NCBI RefSeq assembly: GCF_030066895.1
Contig: NZ_JASJAV010000014.1
Coordinates: forward strand, 1-64,000
Source of the DNA: Breoghania sp.
GTDB lineage: Bacteria; Pseudomonadota; Alphaproteobacteria; Rhizobiales; Stappiaceae
DNA length: 64,000 bases
Direction of reading: 5' to 3'
Shown: positions 49,530 through 58,090 of the stretch, piece by piece
Layout of the letters: the number at the start of each line of letters is the position of its first letter
Position numbering within the stretch: position 1 is the first letter of the stretch
Made by a program: the position numbers and the translations under genes
The notes under the pieces: generated by a model
Told to the model about the DNA's origin: nothing
What the model saw: only the letters and a program-made list of their open reading frames with translations
Databases searched by the model: none

Positions 49530-50779
49530 CGGCACCGAGATCGAACGTCTCGCCCATGATTTCGCGCTGTTCGCCCGTCCCGACCAGACCCCGCCCGCCG
49601 GGGACTGGACCACATGGCTCGTGATGGGCGGACACGGAGCGGGCAAGACGTGCACGGGCGCGGAATGGGTGCGCGGCATGGCGCTGGGGCTTGCGCCCTA
49701 TACGCGTGAGCCGGTCGGTCGCATCGCGCTTGTCGGCGAAAATCAGGGCGATGTACGCGAGGTGATGGTGGAGGGCGTCTCCCGATCTGCTCGCCATTCA
49801 TCGACGCGCCGAGCGCCCCCAATGGCAGCCCTCGCGTCGCCGCCTGGAATGGGCGAACGGCGCGGTGGCGCAGACCTTTTCCGCCGAGGATCCGGAGAGC
49901 CTGCGCGATCCGCAATTCGCTGCCGCCTGGTGTGACGAACTCGCCAAATGGAAGAGCGCCGAGGAGACCTGGGACATGCTGCAATTCGGATTGAGGCTGG
50001 GAGAGCGTCCCCGTCAGGTGGCGACCACCACGCCGCGCCCCATCGCGTTGATGAAACGCCTGCTCGGCGATCCGCGCACGGTGGTCAGCCGGGCGACCAC
50101 CCGCGACAATGCCACCAACCTCGCCCCGGGCTTTCTGGAGGCGATTGTCGGCCGCTATGCCGGAACGCGGTTCGGCCGACAGGAACTGGACGGCGAACTG
50201 ATCGAGGATCGCCCCGACGCCCTGTGGCGGCGTGAGGTAATCCAGGAGGCGCGCGCCAGCGTCGCCCCGCGCATGGGGCGTATCGTGGTGGCGATCGATC
50301 CGCCTGCCTCATCCGGCAAGGGCGCGGATGTCTGCGGTCTCGTCGTGGCGGGGCTCGGCGCCGACGGTCATGCCTATGTGTTGGAAGATGGCACCATGGA
50401 GGAGGTGCGCCCGGCGGGCTGGGGCCGGGCGGCGATTGCGCTCTACCATCGCCATGACGCCGATTGTCTGATCGCGGAGGTGAACCAGGGCGGCGAGATG
50501 GTGTCTGCCGTGCTCTTTGGCATCGATGGAAGTGTGCTGGTCAAACCGGTCCGGGCCATGCGCGGCAAGTGGCTGCGCGCCGAGCCGGTGGCCGCTCTTT
50601 ACGAGCAGGGCCGCGTCCACCACGTCGGCGCTTTTGCCAAGCTTGAAGATGAGATGTGCGATTTTGGGCTGGACGGCCTGTCGTCCGGTCACTTGCCCGA
50701 CCGCCTCGACGCGCTCGTCTGGGTGCTGACCGCGCTGATGCTGAACGAGAGCGGCGAACTGAAGGGGCGGCCGTTTTAG
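49513..50779 (+). pseudogene. GTA large terminase (g2), one frameshift
   Basis: This packaging ATPase/nuclease has Walker A VMGGHGAGKTCTGAEW (about residues 35-50) and GRIALVGENQGDVREVMVEG. After a frameshift at ~49785 comes the rest: AEDPESLRDPQFAAAWCDEL (Walker B region), TTTPRPIALMKRLLGD and the RNase H-like nuclease motif IVVAIDPPASSGKGADVCGL. The reading otherwise matches the ~420-residue GTA TerL. It overlaps g1. Confidence 0.85.
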
Positions 50780-50837
50780 ACGTGCTGTGAGGGTGGCAGC
50801 GGAATGCTAGACCGCCGTCGGCTCCTCTCTCTCGATC

Positions 50838-50927
50838 GTCATTGCCCGACTTCGTCCGGGCAATCCAGCAGGCAGCGGCGTGTGGGGAGAGCGCTGGATC
50901 CCCTGGACGAAGCCCGGGGGATGATGA
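50838..50927 (+). repeat. Double-hairpin interspersed repeat, copy 3
   Basis: ATTGCCCGACTTCGTCCGGGCAAT then CCAGCA, and GCTGGATCCCCTGGACGAAGCCCGGGGGATGAT. It lies between the large terminase and the two minus-strand small genes. Same family as 9451. Confidence 0.8.
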
Positions 50928-51010
50928 AGGAGAGTGTCCCTTAGCTTCCGGCTTTTGGGCGGAATGAAGCAGGGGCCGAGGGAAAAGCTTGGGGTAGGGC
51001 CCGTTGTCTC

Positions 51011-51215
51011 TTACCGGCAGATCCGGCGATATCCGACGAACTTGTTCGATTGCGTTTCCGGATCCCACTTGTAGGCGGGCATTTCGTACCATTCGCGTGC
51101 GCTCGTATGGCTCTTGTCGATGGCCTCGCAATTGGAGGGAGGCAAGGCTGGCGGCGACGCCTGAAATAGCGGCGATGAAAAAGGTCACGACGGAAAGAGT
51201 GATCTTGTAAAACAC
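51011..51215 (-). pseudogene. Small exported protein, paralogue of the next, one frameshift
   Basis: A GTG start gives VFYKITLSVVTFFIAAISGV, a signal peptide. After a frameshift near 51135 the frame continues NCEAIDKSHTSAREWYEMPA and ends KWDPETQSNKFVGYRRICR. The C-terminus matches the neighbouring gene (WDP...YVIVGYRTVCR), so the two arose by duplication. Oriented against the GTA genes. Confidence 0.55.
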
Positions 51216-51500
51216 GACGGGTCTTCCTGCTGGTGGCCGGATCTCGGCCTGATGAGCGGGCGGCGGGGGAGTTGTCCGCCTGTAACGTTCGAATTGGCGA
51301 TGGCGATCAGATAGGGCGCCAGAGCCCCGATTGCCGTGACCGGAATCACACACCCGGACCGTCATCAGTGAAAATACTTTCGGTCCCGGTCCCTGAACGC
51401 CGGCTGAACGGTGTGTTCAGGCCTTTGGAGCGGCCCCCAAAACGCAAAGAAACCCCAGGCGGGGAACCGGGGCTTCTTTTTGCAGGTCAGGATGTGCGCC

Positions 51501-51794
51501 TTAGCGGCAGACCGTCCTGTAACCGACGATCACATATTCGCGATAGTAGGGATCCCAGCGGTGGACCGGCTTGTCCCAGCAGTGGCGCGGGCGCGGCTCG
51601 TAGTAGCCCCTGTCGTAGGTGCGGTCGCGAGCGGCCCCGGCGACGATGGCGCCCGTGGCCAGTCCGATGACGGTTCCGGCGGCGAATGCTCCCTTTTTGC
51701 CGTTCTTGGCTTCGGCCGTGGAGGTGGTGGTGGCAATGCCCGAAGTCGCCACGACGGCGACGGTCAGGGCTGCGATGGCGGTCTTGCGAAACAT
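51501..51794 (-). CDS. Small exported glycine-zipper protein
   Basis: The 97-residue protein has signal peptide MFRKTAIAALTVAVVATSGI, a Gly-rich segment (AFAAGTVIGLATGAIVAGAA) and a C-terminal Cys-containing domain (CWDKPVHRWDPYYREYVIVG YRTVCR). Two Cys may form a disulphide in the periplasm. Start 51794 is chosen over upstream codons because of the signal peptide. The gene lies inside the GTA cluster on the opposite strand. Function unknown; intact. Confidence 0.6.
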   Translation of the reverse strand: MFRKTAIAALTVAVVATSGIATTTSTAEAKNGKKGAFAAGTVIGLATGAIVAGAARDRTYDRGYYEPRPRHCWDKPVHRWDPYYREYVIVGYRTVCR

Positions 51795-51981
51795 GGCATC
51801 TGTTCTCTTGAAGGCGGTCGGTTCTCGGCCTGTTTTCTGTGGCTTGGGGAAGCGGGGATTTCCCGTCTGCCGATGATTGAAGACTAGCGACGTTGCGTCA
51901 TGCGGGCTGTGACCCCAATCACGCAAATGTCGGTCACGCGTAAACCCTGCATTTCTTCAAAATCAGGATCATCCCATTAGC

Positions 51982-53179
51982 TTGCTCGATCTCTTTCGTC
52001 GGACGCAGGCCGCGTCTGACGTGTTAAACGTCTTGGGCTTCAAAGCCTCGCAGGCCGCGCCGCTCGTCGCCATGCATACGGCCGGGCGGTCGATGTGGAC
52101 GCCGCGCGACTATGCGGCGCTGGCACGCGAAGGCTTTGCGCACAATCCGGTCGTCCACCGTGCCGTGCGGATGATTTCAGAGGCCGCCGCCTCCGTGCCC
52201 TGGCTGCTCTACGAAGATGACGCCGAGCGCGACGCCCATCCGCTCCTCGATCTGCTGGCCCGGTCGAACCCGCGTCAGGCAAGGCGGCGATTTCCTTGAA
52301 ACGCTCTACAGGCCCCTTCTGGTGGCGGGCAATGCCTATGTGGAGGCGGTTGCCCTCGACGGGACGGTGCACGAACTCCATGCGCTGAGGCCAGACCGGA
52401 TGAAGGTGATCGCCGGGTCCGACGGCTAGCCCGAGGCGTTCGAATATACGGTCGCGGGGCGTTCGATCCGGCTGGCGGCGGAAGGGACGGGCGGGGTGCC
52501 ACCGGTGCTCCATCTGAAGCTCTTCCATCCGCTCAACGATCACTATGGCTTCGCTCCCATCGAGGCGACGCAGGTCTCGCTCGACGTGCACAATGCGGCG
52601 GGGGCCTGGAACAAGGCGTTGCTCGACAATGTGGCCCGGTCGTCGAGTGCGCTCGTCTATGCCGCGCGCGACGGCGGTAATCTCACCGACGAGCAGTTCG
52701 AGCGGTTGAAGGACGAGCTGGAGGACGGTTATCAGGGTGCGAAGAATGCCGGCCACCCGCTTCTCCTGGAAGGTGGGCGCGACTGGAAGCCGATGGGGCT
52801 GACCCCGCAGGAAATGGATTTTATCGGCGCCAAGAACCAGGCCGCGCGCGAGATCGCACTCGCCTTCGGCGTGCCGCCCATGCTGCTCGGCATTCCCGGC
52901 GACAACACCTATTCCAACTATCAGGAAGCCAACCGCGCCTTCTAGCGTCAGACCGTGCTGCTGCTCGTCTCGCGCACCGCGAGGGCGCTGGCCGGCTGGC
53001 TCGGTCCCCACTACGGCGAGGGCTTGCGGCTCGGTTGGGATACGGATGCGGCGGAGGCCCTGTCGGTGGAACGCGAAGCGCTGTGGGGACGTCTCCAGCG
53101 GGCCGACTTCCTGACCCATGTCAGGAAACGCGAGGCGGTCGGCTACACCCCCGAGGGTGGTCCCGGACAGGACGGTTAG
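51982..53179 (+). pseudogene. GTA portal protein (g3), frameshift and two TAG codons
   Basis: The portal ring protein (HK97 gp3-type, about 395 residues) reads LLDLFRRTQAASDVLNVLGF, AHNPVVHRAVRMISEAAASV, then after a frameshift near 52290 FLETLYRPLLVAGNAYVEAV, PVLHLKLFHPLNDHYGFAPI, EIALAFGVPPMLLGIPGDNT and YSNYQEANRAF. TAG at 52427-52429 interrupts SDG-stop-PEAFEY, and TAG at 52943-52945 interrupts RAF-stop-RQTVLLLV, where Tyr is usual. The start is TTG 51982. Confidence 0.88.
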
Positions 53180-53195
53180 GGACAAGGCGCGTGAG

Positions 53196-53383
53196 GTGGA
53201 AAACATCACCCGGTCCGTCATCGAGCGCGGGGAGCTCGCCCATCGGCCCTGTTCCTGTGGGCTTCGGGCGCGAGTTCGCTGCTCGCCTGGTCCTTGCGCG
53301 AGCTGGCGCTGTCAAACCGCCGGTTCAACGATTTCGTCCAGGAAATCGCCCGGTTGAATCAACGCTTCAACGGCCGTGAGTAA
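53196..53383 (+). pseudogene. Small GTA-cluster membrane protein after portal, frameshifted
   Basis: VENITRSVIERGELAH is followed, after one missing base near 53248, by LFLWASGASSLLAWSLRELA, LSNRRFNDFVQEIARLNQRF. A helix-plus-coil protein of this kind commonly sits between portal and protease genes in Hyphomicrobiales GTA clusters (DUF6107-like, by recollection). Confidence 0.5.
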
Positions 53384-53571
53384 GATTTGAGGGAATCCAC
53401 GTAAGCGGTTACAATTAATAATCTTTTGACCATGATTGAATCACTCTCTAGGTTAAATGACGAGGCGTTACAAATCGCGAGGGGAGTGGGCATCCGCGTG
53501 GCTTTCTCCCGACCTGTCTGCTGTCTCTGACGGTCCTTTTCTCTCCCTCCAACGACAGGAACAGGAAAGCC

Positions 53572-53709
53572 ATGCAGGCCTTTCATCGGATTCGCATGTT
53601 CCTCCGGCGCAAGCCCTATCGCGAGGTCTTCGCCCGCTTTGCCCGGACGCTGGAACAGGTGCTGGCCAAATCCCGGCCGGAACCGCGCGTGCGCCAGGCC
53701 TCACATTGA
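53572..53709 (+). CDS. Short basic GTA-cluster protein
   Basis: A 45-residue basic peptide, MQAFHRIRMFLRRKPYREVF then ARFARTLEQVLAKSRPEPRV, starts at an ATG 6 bases after an ACAGGAAAG site and its TGA overlaps the protease start. Many Hyphomicrobiales GTA clusters have such a short gene before the protease. It is intact. Confidence 0.55.
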   Translation: MQAFHRIRMFLRRKPYREVFARFARTLEQVLAKSRPEPRVRQASH

Positions 53710-54252
53710 TGGAGGCGGTCATGTCTCAATCCGACCCCGCTCTCACCCCGCCGGGCATCCCTCCCGAGACGGGGCTCGTCCTCGACGAGGCGGATGCCTT
53801 CTCCGGCTATGCGGCGCTCTTCGGCGTGGCCGATCTCGGTCGCGACATTCTCATGCCCGGCGCCTTTTCCGCCACGCTCAAGCGGCGCGGTGCGGGGGGC
53901 ATCAAGCCTCTCTACTAGCACGAACCGGGCGAACTGATTGGCCGCTGGGAGGAGATTGCGGAGGATGCCCGCGGCCTGAAGGTGCGCGGCTGCCTGCTGC
54001 CCGATCTCTCCCGCGCCCGGGAGGTGAGGAGCCTGATGAATGCGGGCGTTCTCGACGGCCTCTCCACTCGACGGCCTCTCCATCGGTTTTCGCACCGTGC
54101 GCGGCAACCGGGATGCGCGTACCGGAGTGTGGCGGCTTTACGAGGTCGACCTGTGGGAGATCTCCGTCGTCACCTTCCCCATGCAGGAGGGTGCGCGGAT
54201 CGTGGCGTTGAAACAGGTCATCTCACCCACCGCTTGCGGATGGACACGTTGA
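53709..54252 (+). pseudogene. GTA prohead protease (g4), TAG and a 16-bp duplication
   Basis: This HK97-type prohead protease (about 180 residues) has SGYAALFGVADLGRDILMPG, GIKPLY-stop-HEPGELIGRW (TAG 53916-53918; Gln is usual, next to the catalytic His), GLKVRGCLLPDLSRAREV and the catalytic-Ser region GLSIGFRT. Just before GLSIGF, TCGACGGCCTCTCCAC is repeated (54052-54067 and 54068-54083), shifting the frame. The rest reads VWRLYEVDLWEISVVTFPMQ. It matured the capsid when intact. Confidence 0.85.
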
Positions 54253-54332
54253 TGTGCGGGTAGGGCGGGTTTTTCAGTCGTCCCGGTTTCGTTGTCCACG
54301 CATCACTCTCTGTCGCCCCGTCTCCCTCCGCC

Positions 54333-54419
54333 ATCATTGCCCGGCTTCGTCCGTGCAATCCAGCACCTTCGGTACGCGCTGAGGGCGTTGGATCCCCCGG
54401 ACGTCGCCGGGGGATGACG
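54333..54419 (+). repeat. Double-hairpin interspersed repeat, copy 4
   Basis: ATTGCCCGGCTTCGTCCGTGCAAT and GGATCCCCCGGACGTCGCCGGGGGATGAC. It lies between protease and capsid genes. Same family as 9451. Confidence 0.8.
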
Positions 54420-54543
54420 GCGGAGAGAATGGGGGATGACGTCGATGCGATTTCGCGACGCGGGCGCGGCCGCCCCGACCACATACGATAGCCATCCCAA
54501 CAAGCAGACCTTCGACCCCAACCCTTCAAACGAGGTGAGTGAA

Positions 54544-55184
54544 ATGACGAACGTTATGGAACATAAATCCCTGCGCGGCGGTGCCCCGGAGCACGGGGCT
54601 CCTGTGCGTGAGACCAAGGTGGCGGCGATGACGGCCCCCAGGACGGGCGATGATACGGGCGGCGCGCTCGACGAATTCCTCAATGCTTTCTAGGAGTTCA
54701 AGGCCGCAAATGATTCAAGGTTGCAGGCGCTGGAAACGCGCGGTGACGTTCTGGCCGACGAAAAGCTGGAGTGCATCAACTCCGCCCTCGACGAGCTGCT
54801 GATCGATCTGGTCTACTCGCTGAAAAGCGGTCACCGCCAGAACGCCCACTGGATGATGAACCGTTCCACCCAGGCGGAGATCCGCAAGCTGAAGAACGCC
54901 GACGGCAACTATCTCTGGCAGCCGCCCGCCGGTGTGGGCGCCAACGCCTCGCTGATGAACTTCCCCATCACCGAAGCCGAGGACATGCCGATATCGCAAC
55001 CGATGCCACGCCCATCGCCTTTGGCGATTTCGCGCGCGGCTATCTGGTGATCGACCGCATGGGTCTGCGCGTGCTGCGCGATCCCTATTCCGCCAAGCCC
55101 TACGTGCTCTTCTACACGACCAAGCGCGTCGGCGGCGGGGTGCAGGATTTCAATGCCATCAAGCTGCTGGCCTTCTCCGCCTGA
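54544..55184 (+). pseudogene. GTA major capsid protein (g5), large internal deletion, TAG and frameshift
   Basis: Family capsid proteins are about 400 residues; only ~213 codons remain. The N-terminal scaffold part (MTNVMEHKSLRGGAPEHGAP ... LDEFLNAF-TAG-EFKAANDSRL) runs into CINSALDELLIDL and then directly into the C-terminal part VYSLKSGHRQNAHWMMNRST, ADGNYLWQPPAGVGANASLM. The E-loop and most of the P-domain are missing, with the junction near 54780-54805. TAG lies at 54691-54693, where Glu is usual. A base is missing near 54990 before IATDATPIAFGDFARGYLVI. The end PYVLFYTTKRVGGGVQDFNA is intact. Confidence 0.88.
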
Positions 55185-55382
55185 CCGTGATGCGGCTGGT
55201 TGCCTCCCGCCGGCCGTCCCCCGGGTGGTCCCATCTCCAGATTGGGGGTGGGGTCGCTTGGGAGGCCAGATGAACGTCGGTTGCCGACGGTTCGTGCGCG
55301 GTTGTGCTGCCCGGCAGTCCCATGCCGCGTTTTCTGTCTTTCCGCCCTCCTTGTGCTCTCGATCGCTCCTGCTCTCTCCATC

Positions 55383-55469
55383 GTCATTGCCCGGCTTCGT
55401 CCGGGCAATCCAGCACCGTCGGCATGCGCTGAAAGTGATGAATCCTCCGGACGAAGCCGGGGGATGATG
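55383..55469 (+). repeat. Double-hairpin interspersed repeat, copy 5
   Basis: ATTGCCCGGCTTCGTCCGGGCAAT is a perfect 9-bp stem, with the second arm AATCCTCCGGACGAAGCCGGGGGATGAT. It lies between capsid and adaptor genes. Same family as 9451. Confidence 0.85.
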
Positions 55470-55567
55470 ACGGAGGGGCAGCGGGAACGGAAGGGCAGAG
55501 AGAACGGAGAGCCGTCGACCGGAGCTGTGCACCCGCCCCGCATCCCTGAAATCTCCCCGAGGTCCCC

Positions 55568-56138
55568 ATGCCCACGCTTTCCATCTCGCCGCCCGCGGCC
55601 GAGCCCATCTCCCTGGCCGAGGCGAAGGCCTTCCTGCGGATCGATCACGACGACGAGGACGGCCTGATCGAGGCCCTGATCTCGGCCGCGCGTATCCGCG
55701 TGGAATCCATCACCGGCCGGGCGTTGATGAGCCAGGGTTATCACACCGTGCTCGATGCCTGGCCCTCGCGCCGGGTGGGTGCGGATTGCGCGGGCTCCGG
55801 TCGCAATCATCGATGCGGTGACCGTCTATGACGCCGACGGCACGGCCACAGTGCTGGGCAGTGCCGACTACCAGATCGATACCACCAGCCGTCCCGCGCG
55901 ACTGGTGATCGATGCGGGCGCGCCTACCCCGGGGGTGAGTGTCAACGGCATTGAGATTGATTTCACCGCAGGCTATGGCACGGTCACCGACGTGCCCGCG
56001 CCGCTCACCCTCGCCATCCGGCGGCTCGTCGCCCAATGGTACGAAACCCACGAGGGCCCGGAAGGCGGGGACGTACCGGGGTCCGTCGCTGCGCTCATCG
56101 CGCCTTACCGGCTGATCGGTCTGGGAGCGTGGACATGA
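55568..56138 (+). pseudogene. GTA head-tail adaptor (g6), one frameshift
   Basis: The HK97 gp6-type connector reads MPTLSISPPAAEPISLAEAK, FLRIDHDDEDGLIEALISAA and ITGRALMSQGYHTVLDAWPS, then after a frameshift near 55790 APVAIIDAVTVYDADGTATV and FTAGYGTVTDVPAPLTLAIR, ending IGLGAWT. About 190 residues, normal size. The stop overlaps g7 (ATGA). Confidence 0.85.
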
Positions 56139-56457
56139 CCCGGATCGCGGACCTCTCCACCAGGCTTAATTGCAGAGCCCCGTGCTCACCGACGACGGTG
56201 CGGGCGGCAGCGAAACGAGCTTCGAAGCGGCAGGCTCTGTCTGGGGCGCGGTGATGGTGCGCGGCATGGTCGAGCGCTTTACCGATGATCGGTTTGATGG
56301 CGTCGTTACCCATCGCATCCGCCTGCGCCATCGCGCCGATATCGCGGGCGGCTGGCGGCTTGTTCAGGGTTTGCGTGTGTTTCGTGTTCTGGCGGCAAGC
56401 GATCCGGACAATCGCGGTCGCTGGCTCGACGTGCTGGCGGAGGAGGAAGGCCGATGA
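56135..56457 (+). pseudogene. GTA head completion/stopper protein (g7), one frameshift
   Basis: MTRIADLSTRLN, then after a missing T near 56170 LQSPVLTDDGAGGSETSFEA, GSVWGAVMVRGMVERFTDDR and RHRADIAGGWRLVQGLRVFR. This is the SPP1 gp16/HK97 gp7-like head-closure family (about 108 residues). It overlaps g6 and g8 by 4 bases each. Confidence 0.82.
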
Positions 56458-56870
56458 CCCACGCCGCCGAGGAGCTCCAGGCAGCACTTGTCACTCTTCT
56501 CAGGAGCGATGCCACATTGTCCGCTCTGCTGGGCGATGGTCGCGTGGAGGATGGAGCGCGCCGCGCCGCCGCCTATCCCAACATCGTGGTCGGCGAATGG
56601 ACGAGCCGCCCGATTGCCGATGACGACTGGCCCGGCGAGGAGCATCAGCTGCAATTCGTCGTCTTCTCCCGCGCAGGCGGTCGCAAGGAGGCGTTGGGGT
56701 TGATGGCGCAACTCGGGAGCCTGATCGACGAGAGAGAGATTGTTCTTTCCGGGTATCGGCTGGTGAGCCTGGTGAGGATCCGCGAAACGGTCACTCGCAC
56801 TCGCGACGGGCGCACCTGGCGCGGCACGGTCGTGTATCGCGCCGTGACGGAGCCGACGGGGCTGACGTGA
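56454..56870 (+). CDS. GTA tail terminator (g8, DUF3168)
   Basis: The 138-residue protein begins MTHAAEELQAALVTLLRSDA and contains PNIVVGEWTSRPIADDDWPG and LQFVVFSRAGGRKEALGLMA, the DUF3168 pattern of tail-completion proteins that cap the tail tube and join it to the head. It is one of the few cluster genes with no lesion. Confidence 0.85.
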   Translation: MTHAAEELQAALVTLLRSDATLSALLGDGRVEDGARRAAAYPNIVVGEWTSRPIADDDWPGEEHQLQFVVFSRAGGRKEALGLMAQLGSLIDEREIVLSGYRLVSLVRIRETVTRTRDGRTWRGTVVYRAVTEPTGLT

Positions 56871-56898
56871 GCCGTCGTCATTCTCCTTTCTCTACTTT

Positions 56899-56984
56899 GT
56901 CATTGCCCGGCTTCGTCCGGGCAATCCAGCATCGTCGGCATGCACTGAGGTTGCCGGATCCCCCGGACTTCGCCGGGGGATGAC
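56899..56984 (+). repeat. Double-hairpin interspersed repeat, copy 6
   Basis: ATTGCCCGGCTTCGTCCGGGCAAT and GGATCCCCCGGACTTCGCCGGGGGATGAC are both perfect hairpins with TTCG-containing loops, the best copy in the window. It lies between tail terminator and tail tube genes. Confidence 0.88.
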
Positions 56985-57036
56985 AGCGGTAGAGGTGGGG
57001 GAGCTCAGCGTCTTCCAACCAACCATTCATCTCATT

Positions 57037-57058
57037 TCAAGGAGAACTCAAGGAGAAC
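57037..57058 (+). repeat. Duplicated ribosome-binding segment before g9
   Basis: TCAAGGAGAAC occurs twice in tandem (57037-57047, 57048-57058), so two AGGAGA sites precede the tail tube start at 57062. Confidence 0.75.
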
Positions 57059-57061
57059 ACC

Positions 57062-57469
57062 ATGGGTGCGCAGAGGGGCAGGGACCTTTTGCTGAAGCTC
57101 GATACCGATGGGTCGGACAGCTTCGTCACCGTGGCGGGGCTCAGGACCCGTCGTCTCACCTTCAACGCCGAAGCCGTCGATGTGACCGACAGCGACAGCA
57201 CCGGGTGCTGGCGGGAATTGCTGGAAGGTGCGGGCATCCGTCGCGCGGGGCTTTCCGGCGGCAGCATATTTCGCGACGGGGCCTCCGATGCAGCCGTGCG
57301 GGAGATCTTCTTCGCCGGAGCAATTCGCGATTGGCAGGTGGTGATCCCGGATTTCGGCACCGTTGCCGGGCCCTTAGGCCCTTAGCTTACCGCGCTGGAA
57401 TATGCGGGCGAGGTGACTTACGAGATGGCGCTGGAATCCGCCGGTGCGCTCACATTCAGGGTCGAATGA
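57062..57469 (+). pseudogene. GTA major tail tube protein (g9), one TAG
   Basis: The 135-codon frame begins MGAQRGRDLLLKLDTDGSDS, with LTFNAEAVDVTDSDSTGCWR and AGIRRAGLSGGSIFRDGASD, the tail-tube family pattern. TAG at 57383-57385 lies in an 8-bp tandem repeat (GCCCTTAG twice, 57370-57385). The frame resumes LTALEYAGEVTYEMALESAG ALTFRVE-stop. Confidence 0.85.
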
Positions 57470-57487
57470 CGAGGGATTCAGGGTCGA

Positions 57488-57895
57488 ATGACGAGGGAGG
57501 TGATGATGGTCAATCGACACAGGGGTGAGATCGAGGCGATGCTCGACGGCCGACGCTGGACGCTTTGCCTGACGCTGGGCGCACTGGCGGAACTGGGGGA
57601 TGCGTTTTCCGTCGCCGACATGGGCGCGCTTGCCGAACGCTTCGCGGAAGGTCGACTTTTGGCGCGTGATGCGGTGCGCTTCATCGGGGCGGGGCTTCGC
57701 GGTGCCGGCAACATGGTGGAGAACGAGCACGTGGAGCGCATGATGGCCGCAGGCGGCGCGCCCGGCTTTGCGGCAATCGTCGGCGATCTTCTCAAGGCGA
57801 CCTTCGGCGGCGGACAGGACCTCCGGCCCTTTCGTCGGATAGAGCCCTTTCCCTGGGACGAGGTGATGTATTTCTGCCTGGCGCACCTGAGATGA
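57488..57895 (+). CDS. GTA tail assembly chaperone (g10)
   Basis: Starts MTREVMMVNRHRGEIEAMLD (ATG 57488; 57512 is an alternative) and includes LTLGALAELGDAFSVADMGA, the GTA chaperone family. An exact 22-bp tandem duplication (57454-57475, 57476-57497) places a second copy of the g9 stop/g10 start junction here; in the ancestral arrangement the two overlapped as ATGA. The C-terminal ~20 residues (PFPWDEVMYFCLAHLR) belong to the g10.1-type sequence, so the frame has run into the next gene before its TGA. Confidence 0.7.
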   Translation: MTREVMMVNRHRGEIEAMLDGRRWTLCLTLGALAELGDAFSVADMGALAERFAEGRLLARDAVRFIGAGLRGAGNMVENEHVERMMAAGGAPGFAAIVGDLLKATFGGGQDLRPFRRIEPFPWDEVMYFCLAHLR

Positions 57896-58021
57896 CCGCC
57901 GGACGTGATGTGGCGCTCCACCCCGCGCTAACTTGCCGTCGCCCTGTCGAGCGGAAAAGGGAAAAGCGAGCGGTCGAGCCGGGAACGACTGGCCGCGCTG
58001 CTGCGCCGCTATCCCGATTGA
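57845..58021 (+). pseudogene. GTA g10.1-like small protein, TGA and TAA
   Basis: PFPWDEVMYFCLAHLR-TGA(57893-57895)-PPDVMWRSTPR-TAA(57929-57931)-LAVALSSGKGKSERSSRERL-AALLRRYPD-stop in one frame. This is the pattern of the ~60-70 residue tail-assembly chaperone encoded between g10 and g11 (WRMTPRELAAAL type); the second stop replaces the Glu of PRELA. Confidence 0.65.
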
Positions 58022-58090
58022 GGGGTGGAGAGATTGCAAATTGCCGCGCAACCCGTCGCGCATGACCGCTGAAACCAGAAAGGACGTTCC

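Noticed and set aside
9451..56984. CRISPR array from the repeated hairpins
   Set aside because: Copies are kilobases apart, without regular spacers or cas genes.
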